Assembly (NCBI RefSeq): GCF_050436995.1
Contig: NC_134758.1
Location: forward strand, 11,643,597 to 11,707,596
Source: Anticarsia gemmatalis
Taxonomy: Eukaryota; Arthropoda; Insecta; Lepidoptera; Erebidae
Direction of reading: 5' to 3'
DNA length: 64,000 bases
Of the stretch, positions 43,254-54,909 are shown piece after piece (position 1 is the stretch's first letter; each line of letters begins with the position of its first letter). Made by a program: the position numbers and the translations under genes. The notes beneath the pieces were generated by a model, which was not told the DNA's origin, made no database searches, and was given only the letters and a program-made list of their open reading frames with translations.

Positions 43254-46200
43254 TTTCACTTGCTTGTAGAGACATATTACTCGAGATTCAATACCTTTTT
43301 ATCTTACACTGATTTCTTTCCTCATACAATAAATTGTACCTTCATCAAGTAACCAAGAAATACTATCACAACGTACTGATAACATTGGTATAATTACAAT
43401 GAGGGCGATTCTCCTCGGGTGGCGTAAATCTACATAAGTAGCTGTATCGAGGGGTCCGCTTCTAATTGCCGAATCACCCTGACGTTAGATCGATGCTATC
43501 TATAAAATTGCGATGTCGATAGCTTGTGATAACGACTTATGTTTAATGTAACGTCGTTTGCGAGAAATGAGCAAAAATTATTGAGCTATTTGGGTATACC
43601 TATACTTTAGTGAGCAAAAAGTCCATTCTTGCATTACGTGATTATGAGCTATCTAGGTTTGCTTACTGCCCCAAACATGTGATTAAAAAAAGTACACCCT
43701 ATATCCTTCCCCAGAATATGGTTTATATTAATCGAAAACGGTATTAAAGTCTATTCATCTAGCATTTGCTTACTCAAAAACTCTACTTGATACGATGTTT
43801 GAACGCAGAATCGAATGATAACCACACCTTTAAAGTTAATGATATGATGATCACAAAACAGAAGGTAAAATTAGAGTTCTTAAAAGTTTTTAATGAGATG
43901 TTATAGTCCGCAATTCACACTTAATCTGTACGGTAGATTTGAAGACTTATTCTTATTCTTGATAACATAATATCCTACCCTAGCAACAGCCTCAAAAAAG
44001 GGTAAAAACGATAAGAATAATTCCAAACACACCCACCACCAAACATAGAAAGTCCTCAAAATAATCGATATAACTTCAAAAGCGTTTTTACTGGAAGGCT
44101 TCAATATGATTCATCCCTCGTCGAGCCCTTATCAATAGCGGCTTGTAATCACGACACCACTCGACATGTAAATACGAATGAAACGTGATGGGAAATCTTG
44201 AGTGTTTGTGACCAGTGTCTGTTGGACAGTTTGAAATGGAAGGACTATACTTAGATGTTGAAAGATATCGTTATAATTTTATCTCGTTTTTTATCTCCGT
44301 TGTCGTCTAAATAGTGTCTTTTAAGTTTCCGATTAGGGTTGATCTATATCGTTCTAATAGGCGACTAGGAACCAATTAAAGCCTAATCTATAGTGTTCCG
44401 AGATTCGACTTAGAACTCGTAATAGCTAAGCTTTTTAAGAAAAAAACAAAGCTATATCGCGTGTGTGTCATAATATTTCAATCATTTGCAAAATCTTGAT
44501 AAAATTGTTTTTAGTGAAGGGATAACAGAGATTGGCAAATCCTAAAAAAATGTATACGTACAGGATTTATTTACAAATCAAAACACATTTTATTTTCGCA
44601 AGTATTGCAATTGTCTGTGGAAGTATTTCCTAAATAAAAGTATAATTATGTTGCACTTTGTAAAATTGCATTTAGTTCTAACACAAATTATCATCTCCTT
44701 TCGCGTCTACCCGTCTAATTGAATCCCTAACACTTTAAATAAATACCTTTAAGAATATGCATCACGTATCTACAGACTTACTTCCGAAGCTACAGAGAAA
44801 GCCAAGCTAAGAGATCTCTCCGTCTGTTTGATACAAACAGGCTGTATTTCAACGAACAACACAATTTATTTGTTTGTGTCGTACTCCTCTTTATGTTGTA
44901 TTTAATTTCACTTTATTGTCTCCTTACTACGATACATTTTCGTGACAATCGCCGTTGAGTGTTTTGTATTTTGAAACTGTTGGTAGAGTTGTTTAAGTCC
45001 ATTGAAGGCTTAATCCTTTAGGATATCTTTGAATGGTCAGAGGCTATTGAATTTTTTGGTTTACTATGTTTCATTTATATTTATGTTTAAATAGCTTAGG
45101 TATTTATATATGTGGGTAATTTATTTAGATGTAGTTTGGTTGGGAAACTTAATCTAAAGGTTTTGAACTGTCCGCAACTTAGTTTATTTAGTAGAATCAG
45201 GTGGCTGTGCTTGACTCCAAAGAATATTCGTTTACTTATTGTAATAACTATGTATAAAATAACTTAATTTCTTCCAATCGAGCTTGCCGTGCGAAGTAAA
45301 ACGAATTTGTTGAAATTTTACCGTTAACGTTATCTAAATGACTAGTGTCGTTACAGTTTTCTTAGACTGATTCTCAATTTTACAGGAATAATGGCAAAAG
45401 GGTGACAAAATAAGTTTGTTTTTCCAAAGTTCGGATATTGTTTGAATTTGGTAGTGGTGTTGGTATCGAGACAGGATTGCAGACAGACAAATATCCGATC
45501 TGCGCCGCGAGTAGCGGATACTAAATCTTTGTGGCCAATAAATACGCGGGAAACAGAGCAGTGACGGAAATATTTGTTACGATGGGTTTTGTATATTTTA
45601 CAAAAAAGTAGACAAAAGAGCAACAGGTTTAGAAATTTGTGAATTATGCGATATCTGTGTAATCGTTTGCGTTTAGGAAGAAAATAAAATTAACAGCCGT
45701 ACATAATTTATCATACCTACTGTGTGCCACTATTGCTAGTACATAAGTAAAGCCCAACAATTATATTAGTTGCAAGCGTAGGTTAGGTTAGAGAAGAAGA
45801 AGGCTCTACTCCCCATCACCCTGCAAGTCTTATTCGCGCTGTTTCAGAGGCCCAACGTAACGCGGGAAATTCATTGCGATCGAAAAGGATGAATCCTTTT
45901 GATTCGTCTACGTTTCCAAACGGTTATTCCTCCGTGCGGAAATAAGGAGCTTGCGATTTAAAAAGTTTGTTTTACTTTTTAAAACTAATCTTCTCAACGG
46001 ATTTATGTGATTTTAATCGGAACTTATCGGTTTTCGATACGTTTTCGTGTCGGTAAATAAATTGTTATTGAACAAAATAATATTTTTCTATTTACAGTTT
46101 GGTTTTTTGTTGTTTTCGAGTGATATTTTAGATTACGTATAAGTTTGAAATGTTATATTTATAATATTTAGAGTCATGTAAAAATTTACGTTGTGCTACG

Positions 46201-46460
46201 AGTTTGAGTAAGAATAAATACTAATTGAAGTTCATTAAAAAAAATCATATTGTAAACTAAACTTCGTGACGAGCGTCTACTACTATACTTTCTTACTTTT
46301 GACTATTACTGTTCAACATTGGCAACCCGAAATGCGTATCAAACCCATCTCTGCGTGAAATATCCTTCATGGTACTTCATATTTATCATGCTCTCATATA
46401 TCACATTTACATTCTACCATTTTGTGCCTCCAATAACGCGATTTTCCGGTCGTTACCTTT
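43254..46460. other. Non-coding stretch
   Basis: No supported exon. A CpG-richer patch at 45830-45960 (ACGTAACGCGGGAAATTCAT region) is unexplained. TTAGGTTAGG near 45783 is too short to be telomeric. Confidence 0.45.
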
Positions 46461-46670
46461 TTTTAAAGTTCTAAAAGGCAATGGTATCCACTATACAGCC
46501 AAGTGATCCTACAAAATTCACTCCGGCATTCACTATTATCCGACTCACTGGATCGTGAATTCGCATTCTTATGTAAAACGTTTTTGGAACGAGTATAGGC
46601 GTTGCATTGTGCCAGTGCGTATTCGAAGCACGCGTTCCAATCTCGCGAGTGTTGATTTGGTGGCGTTTTC

Positions 46671-46768
46671 GAACGTAACGATTGATCAAAATGGCGGATT
46701 TGGCGGAAAGATTTCGCGCCGAAATCGTATTTTCTTCTCGATACTTTTGCTTGTGTGTATTTGTTTAA
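46671..46768 (+). promoter_or_regulatory. CpG-rich promoter-like patch with E2F- and YY1-like words
   Basis: CAAAATGGCGGAT (around 46691) resembles a YY1/Pleiohomeotic site and TTTCGCGCCGAAA (46712-46724) is a near-ideal E2F site. The ATG at 46691 opens a 25-residue frame (MADLAERFRAEIVF...) that ends at 46768. It could be a first exon or a cis-regulatory patch; there is no further gene evidence. Confidence 0.3.
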
Positions 46769-47610
46769 ATTATGTAGGTGCTTCGTTTTCGCGATTGATA
46801 ACGTCAATTTTTTTGCTTGATCGCGTTTTTTGCCAATTTCATTTCCCCTTGCATTCGTGTTATAAATCGTGAATTATTATGGGGTAAAGTACCGTATCGT
46901 ATGGGCTTGTAAATTTTCAAATAGGCTATTTTTTGAAACATTGTTTGGCCCAATTCTGGTGACAGTAAAAAGTTCTAAAAACATCAACTAGAATTACAGT
47001 ACTTGTTCAGTACGATCAAATTACTTACGGGGCTTAAACATAATGACTTAATCAAATCGTTGAGTCACTGGACAAATCGTTAAAAAACCTTATGATTAAA
47101 CTTAGTACTTTTCTTATCGACTGCGATGAAATACGTGACAATGTCCAGTTTCCATAGCCCATGGGATCACTAAAAGTTCTATTCAACAACAAAACATACG
47201 ATTTACATTCAAAAAGTAACCATGAATAAAGTTTCAACATTTTACAAATACCTTCAAAGACAGAGACTGGTACATCCTACTTTTTTTAACAAATTTACAT
47301 GAAAATAGAAAGCAGAAACTAATTTGAGACTGACATCTCGCGGGAATACCGGGGAGAATTTTTCGCTCGCGTTCATATTAAATAATATTTCACCGGTTGT
47401 ATTTACAAAACTCTAGCAACACAGCCATGATACACTGAATTTCGTATTTTTATTAAAAACCCGGTATTTTTTCCTGGAAGGTTACCGAAATTGAAGTTGA
47501 GTATTTAAATTTTTGTGTTCTGGAAATCGTTGCTATGTACATAAAATATAATATATTATATTTATTTCCAGACTGGTTTCGCGAAATGTGTTTAACTTAA
47601 AAATAGACCA

Positions 47611-47745
47611 CACACGGGACAATTTATTCGTGTAATAGATGTTCCGAATTTGGTTGTAGGTACTTTTTGTTCGTTATTTATATGTTTGTAAAAGTACTTG
47701 CAAAACCTGAGCAATTCTGAGGGAGTTGTTTTTTTAAAAGAAACT
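47611..47745 (+). mobile_element. tRNA-derived SINE, 5'-truncated copy
   Basis: CACACGGGACAATTTATTCG, TTTGGTTGTAGGTACTTTTT and GAGGGAGTTGTTTTTTTAAA match the body of copies 1 and 2; the tRNA-like head is missing. Confidence 0.6.
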
Positions 47746-48756
47746 AAAATATCGAGACACACACAACTTTATACACTTTAAATAATAAAACTAACATTTA
47801 AATACCCCATCCAAGCATCCCAATACTAGCCAAAAGGAAAAGCCTTTCAAGGAAAACAGACTATGCCCCAAACCTAAAATAAACGCATTATATTTATTTT
47901 GAACCTCAAATTATCCGAAACATTGCTCTGTAAGTAAAATACGCAAATGTTTCAGACAGTAGCCCGCGGTGTCAGTGGCGCTGAGCACAAAGCTTGCAAT
48001 ATGATTTAGGTTCAAATGTTCGTTTGTGCACGCTACTATAATTAGAATGATAATTAAAGGATTTCCTAAAAATACACGATGTTTTGTATTAATACGTTAA
48101 TTAGTTGTTTCCAAAACAACTGTGGCTATGGTCAAATGGTTACAATTTACATTCTTACACAGGTCATGTTTTAAAAATATACATTTTTAAAAGATACGTT
48201 GCAAAGGGTTTTGGCACGGATTTCATAGACAAAGTCTTTTTCATTATTTTATTGTTCCGAGTCTCCAAAGTTCCGATATTATTAACTAGCTTCCTCGAAT
48301 AACAAACATACACAAATACGCCCCTCCTCACAAACTTTCGCGTTTATAATATTAAGTATGTTCTTTCAATCTTATTAAGCTAGTTTAGGGCTTGTATTTG
48401 CTATAAATATATAACTCCTTTATGCACATATTGTAATATTATTACAACTACTTTTTCCACGAAAAGCAATCGTCACAATCTCATATTTGTAAATATTTCC
48501 TTCATTCTACTATCAAAAGATAATACGCACTCAAACTGAACGTCTCGTATGTTTTTCTTACATTTTCACATGCGTATGGAAAATTGTGAGCGGCGTCAAG
48601 GAAAAACACTTTGTTATCAAAATAAAAAAGGCTTAGCTATAGACATTTATATGTAGGTTGTATGAAATTGCTATGACGCCTTCTGGTGTCCATTTAATGT
48701 ACTTTCATTTTATAAATTGAATTAGATTGTAATATTAGTAGCTGTTAGTTTCGTTT

Positions 48757-48790
48757 GGGAGGCCTTGCCCAGCAGTTGGACAGTCGCAGA
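48757..48790 (+). repeat. Fragment of the 'GCCCAGCAGTGGGACA' repeat
   Basis: GGGAGGCCTTGCCCAGCAGT then TGGACAGTCGCAG: the 3' part of the family seen at 1346. Confidence 0.5.
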
Positions 48791-49757
48791 TTTAAAAAAA
48801 ACATCAATAGCCTTTGTTTCTTTTACGAGGCTTAAGCCACAGACTACACTCTACAGCGTAGACCCAAAGTTCAACTGCTCTCTCAGTCCGAGAAAAGACC
48901 CTAGTAGATAGTTCAGCAAAGGTTCTCCTCAGAATGAGATTGAAGCCTTGAATACACTTAGCTGACCATTGAGCCTAAATTCATATAACAAAATGTTCCT
49001 TGCCTTTTTCATACGAGTTTGTTACGAAATCTTTTGTTCAGCAGGTAATGCATAAAATATGCATTTAATAGAAAAGTAGTTGGCTTGCAGTTTGAGCGTG
49101 CGTTAACAAGAAAATGCAATTATTTTAAGTAGACAAATACACCCTACGGGGCGCGAACTCAGCTCGATGAGGGAATTAATCATATACCATTACTATTTGT
49201 TACTATCGAGTTAGAAAAACTAATCGACTATAATATTAGTTAAAATGGAAAGCATACGTACATAGAATCAAGCCTTTTTGAGACTTAACGACGCCATAGG
49301 GAAAAAACATACAATAAATATAATCATACGTGAGAAAACTTAAAAGTCAGAATGCTCTTGTGTTATCTAAATGCAGTTATGAGGTTTACTGACACACATT
49401 CGACTTATCAAATGTCTTTTAGGGCATAGAGCCTTGTCAATTAAACATAAAAGCTTAATGCATCAATTTTTTTAAAGATTCGTGGCACTTTCTTATTCCA
49501 AAGTTAATTATTTATTATACTTAACATTCCTTTTATGCGTACGAAACTAGACCTGAATGAGACTAGCTCTGAATTAAACGCTACTTTAACAATATTATCG
49601 CGCTCATCACAAAACTGTCCAGAATTTTCTGTGCGAGTACATACGCCCTCAATACAAAACTACCTTCCCTCTTAAGTTCGAGTATCAAGTGAGTAGACCT
49701 TAGTAGTGGTAAGGATAGTTGGGTCGCACGTAGCACCGCGCCAGCGATACGTGAGCC

Positions 49758-49879
49758 AAATTACATGATCACACGTCCCCCAGCATTATTGAGTGAATAC
49801 CAACAATATGCTGAATGGAAGCCTCTCTGTACGCTAACTGGTGAGATTTTGTAACGTGTGAGAGTATGTTTTGTATGTT
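49758..49879 (+). repeat. 122-bp direct repeat, copy 1
   Basis: Nearly identical to 50198-50321, 440 bp away. It contains ATTACATGATCACACGTCCC, GAGTGAATACCAACAATATG and ATGGAAGCCTCTCTGTACGC followed by TAACTG|gtgaga, which looks like a splice donor. Family unknown. Confidence 0.85.
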
Positions 49880-50034
49880 TAAGAGTGGTTTAAGAATGAT
49901 GAGAATTTCTTACCTTAATACTAAATGTCATTAGATTTTTTGCATTATTATTAGTTAAATAAGTACTTTATATTTGTGTAAAACTATTGATCCCGCAGAA
50001 AAATCGCTCGTGCGGTTTTGTGGGACATTAGGTG

Positions 50035-50105
50035 CCTTTACACACACGCTCTTTCGCGCGTGAAACACTAAAGGAAAGAGCGCGCGCCGCGCTCATCTGT
50101 CAAGC
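50035..50105. repeat. CpG-rich repeat, 'ACACACGCTCTTTCGCGCG' family, inverted copy
   Basis: CCTTTACACACACGCTCTTT then CGCGCGTGAAAC is the reverse complement of words near 14655 and 8625. It separates the two copies of the 122-bp repeat. Confidence 0.45.
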
Positions 50106-50148
50106 ACCTATTGTATTTGAATTCATAATAATTTTATTGATAAAATAA

Positions 50149-50199
50149 TTATGTAAGGTAATGATACGTGATTGGCTCACGTATCATTACCTTACATAA
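50149..50199. repeat. Perfect 23-bp hairpin
   Basis: 50149-50171 is the exact reverse complement of 50177-50199, with a 5-nt loop TTGGC. The right arm runs straight into direct-repeat copy 2. The loop plus arm (TTGGCTCACGTATC) is the inverse of GATACGTGAGCCAA found beside copy 1 (49746-49759), so an inversion is involved. Confidence 0.88.
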
Positions 50200-50321
50200 A
50201 TTACATGATCACACGTCCCCGAGCGTTATTGAGTGAATACCAACAATATGCTGAATGGAAGCCTCTCTGTACGCTAACTGGCGAGATTTTGTAACGTGAG
50301 AGAGAGTATGTTTTGTATGTT
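50198..50321 (+). repeat. 122-bp direct repeat, copy 2
   Basis: Matches 49758-49879 with few differences; the donor-like GTGAGA of copy 1 is GCGAGA here. A third, partial match (GAGCCAAATTACAGGATCAC) lies at 50955-50976. Confidence 0.85.
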
Positions 50322-50407
50322 GTGTTTTGTTGGCATTGTAAGGTAATGGGTCAAATGGCAAGTTTCTTGTTTTTTTTATCTTTAGCCCCCGGCTTCGACC
50401 TCTTTTT

Positions 50408-50420
50408 CCAAGATGGCGGC
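50408..50420 (+). promoter_or_regulatory. YY1/Pleiohomeotic-like site
   Basis: CCAAGATGGCGGC matches the classical YY1 consensus (AAGATGGCGGC). Motif-level evidence only. Confidence 0.25.
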
Positions 50421-50594
50421 TGGGGTTAAGAATGGCGATCATACTAACTTGAATTTAAATTTATGTTGCCCCCTTACACAATAAAAAAAATGCCTACATT
50501 GTAAAACGCAACTTGAAATGTAAGTTTTCAATGGACTATTGCTAAAAGCGTTCACTTTATCTGAAACACCGTTCAGTTTTCGGTTGGTTTTCTG

Positions 50595-50785
50595 ACGGAA
50601 CCCTCTGTTACTAAGCCTCCGCTGTCTGTCTGGCTGTATCTCATAAACTGTGATAGCTTTTCACAAATGACGTAAATACTAAAAATAAAAAAATATTAAG
50701 GGGGTCCCTATGCAATAAACGTGTTTTTTTCGTATTTTTGGTATGGAACCCTTCATGCGTGAGTCCTACTGGACTTGGCCGGTTT
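50595..50785 (-). repeat. Lepidopteran repeat, 'CCGGCCAAGTGCGA' family, copy 2
   Basis: On the minus strand: ACCGGCCAAGTCCAGTAGGA, CATGAAGGGTTCCATACC and CAGACAGACAGCGG, then GAGGGTTCCGTCAG. A longer, better preserved copy than 12124-12282. Confidence 0.7.
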
Positions 50786-50999
50786 ATATAGCGCATTTGA
50801 GACTTGAGGTTCAGCTTTCACACAAGCCGAGGTAAAAATGCACAATATCCTTTTATCCCATATAGTATTTTTGTTCCTAATTCTTATGTCGTAATCTGTG
50901 CTGTACACGGTACTGTGTGTCAGTTTCTCTCTCTCGCCGGCAGAGGGCGCCGCTGAGCCAAATTACAGGATCACACAACAGCGTGTGTGAATATTCTGT

Positions 51000-53900
51000 T
51001 GCGTTCATATTGTTACGTGTACACTCGATATGAGAAGACAGAAGGATACGTTTGAACGAACTTTAGAAACCTTGAGTGATATTTTCATTGGCATCTTATT
51101 AATACATTTATTACTGTTACGTTGCTGGGCAATGGCTTCCTCTTGAAATTTAATAATAGTAGAGCTTGAATTTTTGTATAATATTAACTAGAATTTTAAA
51201 TGTTTATTAATTGAGATTTCATATTTTACATATCCTAACTATAACTAACTAACTAAGAAAAAAGGAAATAGAATAAAGTTTAACTAAATGTTAACAAATT
51301 ATACAAAGTATTAATAATATTATTACTTTAATTAATGAAACTAGAATTAATTGCAAAATTCTGAATGTAAATGACATTCAGGGTAAGTTCGCATTTTTCC
51401 AAAATAGCTGTATGTCTGTTTTTGATCTGATTATGATCCGATAGACATGAATTTACGGTAAGTTGTATCCTGGAAAACATTTCTCTTTAGTTTTTGCGCA
51501 AAAGAGTAGCAACATAAAGCAAGTTGCTTTAAAAATATTGAAATCAAATTTAATACTTTCACAGTAAAAATATCCTCTCAAGAAATGTATTTAGTTATTA
51601 ATTTATTAGACATCGTGTAACGTAGCGATGTTAATTCTATTAAATGTGCTCTCAGACTAATTAATTACAAAGAGTTCGCTTTAAAATTATTTCAAGAGCT
51701 ACTTGTAATAATATTAGCCATTTTGAGAATACTTTTTCTATACTCTGATTGTGAATAAGTTCATTGTTTTCAGTTTTGAGTTTAATATTATAAGACTGCT
51801 TGGAAAATCTGCAAATGTGTGCTTTGAAATTAAGAAAAGAGCTGATTAGTATTATATTCTTATATTGTGTAAATCCCGTCAATTATATTTTTTCCAAGAT
51901 GAGGATGTATTTTTGGAGAGCAAATTATTACGGGCGGCTTTTCTAGAATGTTCCTATATCATTACAAAGAAGTAGAGTAGTTTGTATTATCAGACAGAAA
52001 CCTTCGCCATTTTACCTACTATTTTGCTGAATAGAAGCAAAAACTTTGATTACGAATGAGATAGCCGCAGCTTGTACAATCAATTCAACAATTAGAATCT
52101 CAGTGTTATTCCACTTATAGCTATTTATACTATCATAAAAATATATAAATAGTTAAATGAACCTTCTGTGATAACTCTACGCAGTGTATATGTGTTAACA
52201 ATGGCGTCGAACGTGCAGGGATTGTAGCAACTACCCGCAACTATCGTTACGTGCCCGTGTCGTTGTCGGTACGTGTGTTCTTAGCGAGATCCTCAACATC
52301 GTGTTACTAGTTAAATCACTAGCAGCTATTTACTACTACGTTCAATTTTAGCTTAAATTACATCACAAAGCTTCACGGTGACAGTCGGTCTGTTGGCGGT
52401 ATGCTCAAAAACTGCTGAACGGAATTTCATGCGAATAGCCGGGATGATATTCTAGAAAGTCGTCGTGTTTTTTTGCATTCTTTTTTAACGCTGTTAATTT
52501 GATAGGTTTCTAGATAGATGATTATTCATAACAAATATTGTTATTGTAGAGCTTGGATTTGGAACTTGGAACTTCAGATAGAACAGTGTTTGCTAGATTG
52601 GTTAGTTATAAGTAGATAATAACCAAGCAACGTCAAAGTTAAAAACCTAATTTGATATAATTTAAAATAAATATTTTCATTGCAAAGCTTCTGAATGGTA
52701 GAAGATTGTGAATCACGGGAAATCTTTTCATATTTACGAAAATCCTATACATACTTATTTTCATGTTGTATTACTATTCGCCTCTCCGTATACTTGTAAA
52801 CAAATTGGGCAATGTTAATTAAAGTTATGCGAATCAGTTGGAGAGCTGAACACGAACTAGTGAGATAAGAACAGGCGGCATTACGGCGGCTTTCACAAAG
52901 AGCCTGTATCTGATAACTGAACAATACCACCGACCCAAGTTATCATTGATAAAGGTACAGATACATAAGCTACAATTGACATGCGAAAAACTCCTTATGG
53001 TTTCGTTTTAACTATGCCCATATAAATGACACTAAAATACGATGATACGGATGCAGCCGTCAGCGCAGAAATTACGCCTTTACGTGCTTATTTTCCGGCA
53101 AGGAAATGGAAAAGGAAAATCCACTACTAGTTCAGCTCAGTATGATCCAAAACGATTTATCTTTTTGGGAAGAAAACTGTTATGAATGAGGGTAGTGAGT
53201 CTCAGAGCATGGGTATCTATAATCAAGCCGCGCACTGACCTAATCTCAGCAATTTAAAGTTTTGTGGTATGTCCACTATAGCTCAATATGATCGATGTTG
53301 TCTTAGAAAACCTTGTCAACAATTCTTCATGTTTTTACAGATTTTTTCATATTTTCTTAAAACGTAAATAACCTCAAAATATTCTTATAGCCAATATGCA
53401 CTCACCTTTACCCACCCAGAATATTAACACACATCGTTGAAGCTCAAGTTGTCGCAATAAAAACACAGATGGCGTTAATTGAGTACGTTACCAACAGTAT
53501 TGTTCTGTTGACCCATTTATTGAACAAAAGACAGCGCGATGTTATAGAGGGTTTGTTTAATCAAAGTAATAAGGAAGTTAATAGGATTGCGCGTATACTT
53601 TGTGTAGAGTAAAACAATTGAGATTATTTTTAAGGTTTTTCTTTGGGAATTTTGGTGATTTGATAATTAATTACGGAATAAAGGAATTATCTTAAACTAA
53701 GTCTTCTTGAGAATTACAAAAAGGAAAGTTTGCTACATTTTTAGAAAATAAAGTTCGTTTACATTAGTACAAAAATGAAGTTAAAAACCAGCACTACTGA
53801 AGAACTTGTAGCCATTTTTATTAGCTGTGATGTTGCTTTTAAGATGTGTTTCTAAAAGAATCGTGCATTTATTTAGACAATCTGCCTAAATAACGATAAG

Positions 53901-54150
53901 TAGTTAATTAATAATACTGATTGAGTGTTCTAACGATTTACCACCGAAACCCAATAACTTAGACAAACCGCAACTTTGATTGCCTTCATAAAAACAAGCC
54001 TTTAATTCCACACACTCTTAAAGAGACAAAACAAAGCTATTATAACAGTATTAACCTAAAACATCCGATAATCTCATATTAAACTATCCGTTAATAAAAA
54101 TGTGACGGAAAGAAGGAATTTATCGGAAATATCTCGAGGCTAACTTTAAC
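51000..54150. other. Non-coding stretch
   Basis: AT-rich; no exon or confident repeat. Frames of 61-73 residues have no domain signature. Confidence 0.5.
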
Positions 54151-54159
54151 AAACGTGCC

Positions 54160-54215
54160 CTCAGAGGCACTTGAGGGCCGAGGACGGGTGAGTGGGAGCA
54201 CAGCGCCAGTGTAGC
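54160..54215 (+). other. GC-rich patch with splice-like borders
   Basis: GTGCCCTCAG | AGGCACTTGAGGGCCGAGGA | CGGGTGAGT: an acceptor-like and a donor-like signal enclose only about 22 nt. It also forms a short GCCCTCA/TGAGGGC stem. A microexon is possible but unproven. Confidence 0.2.
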
Positions 54216-54794
54216 GAGGCCCATGGTCTGTGGAGATGAAAGGATGATCATGCAAGAGTACAGCGTGTAAATATTGGTGGTATTTGTAATTGTAACGATG
54301 TAGGATTGTTTTTAGATCGTGGTGTGTGTAGGCGTGTTTTGCTTTGGTTTGTTTTATCTTATTTGTTACTTATATAATAAAAACGTGATGTTTGAGTGGA
54401 TGTTTCTTACAATCACGCCTGAACTACTTACCTATTGCTGAGGTTTAGTACACAGATAGTTTTTTTGACTGGATTAACATTGTATACTTTTGGCCCCGGG
54501 AAATATTTTTCTGCGAAATTGTGTGCAACAGAAATCATCTCCTTTGTGATCCATGGCATTGCAACATTAGGTATATGTACAAGTCGCAAGACTTTAAGTA
54601 TATTTTTTTTATTACACATAATCGATCAAAGTAACTGATTGCTTATAATTGGATATTTAAATAAATTAAATCTGTAAATAAAGTTATTAATTGTAAACTA
54701 TCTCTAAAGGAATCGGAAATCACTATCTTACTTAATTAAAATAAACAAAGCCAGACAAATTATCTAATGGTAAAATATAAAAATAAAAAAGTGA

Positions 54795-54905
54795 CGGATT
54801 AAAAGGCGCGGTTCCAAGGTGGCTGGTCATGGCGGACTACAAAAGACGCGGGAAAACAATAGCGGCATGCGCCCATAGAGAATGCACGGCCACTTCTTTG
54901 TGACA
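54795..54905 (+). promoter_or_regulatory. GC-rich, CpG-containing promoter-like patch
   Basis: GGTTCCAAGGTGGCTGGTCA then TGGCGGACTAC, GACGCGGGAAAAC (E2F-like) and GCGGCATGCGCCC. The ATG at 54829 opens a 24-residue frame (MADYKRRGKTIAACAHRECT...). Surrounded by AT-rich DNA. Could be a transcription start region. Confidence 0.25.
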
Positions 54906-54909
54906 AAAA

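Larger units (their letters stand above)
46770..49730. other. Non-coding stretch with SINE and repeat fragments
   Basis: Apart from the SINE fragment at 47611 and the repeat tail at 48757, I see nothing to support a gene. Confidence 0.5.

Noticed and set aside
45780..45800. Telomeric TTAGG repeat
   Set aside because: Only two units are present, expected by chance.
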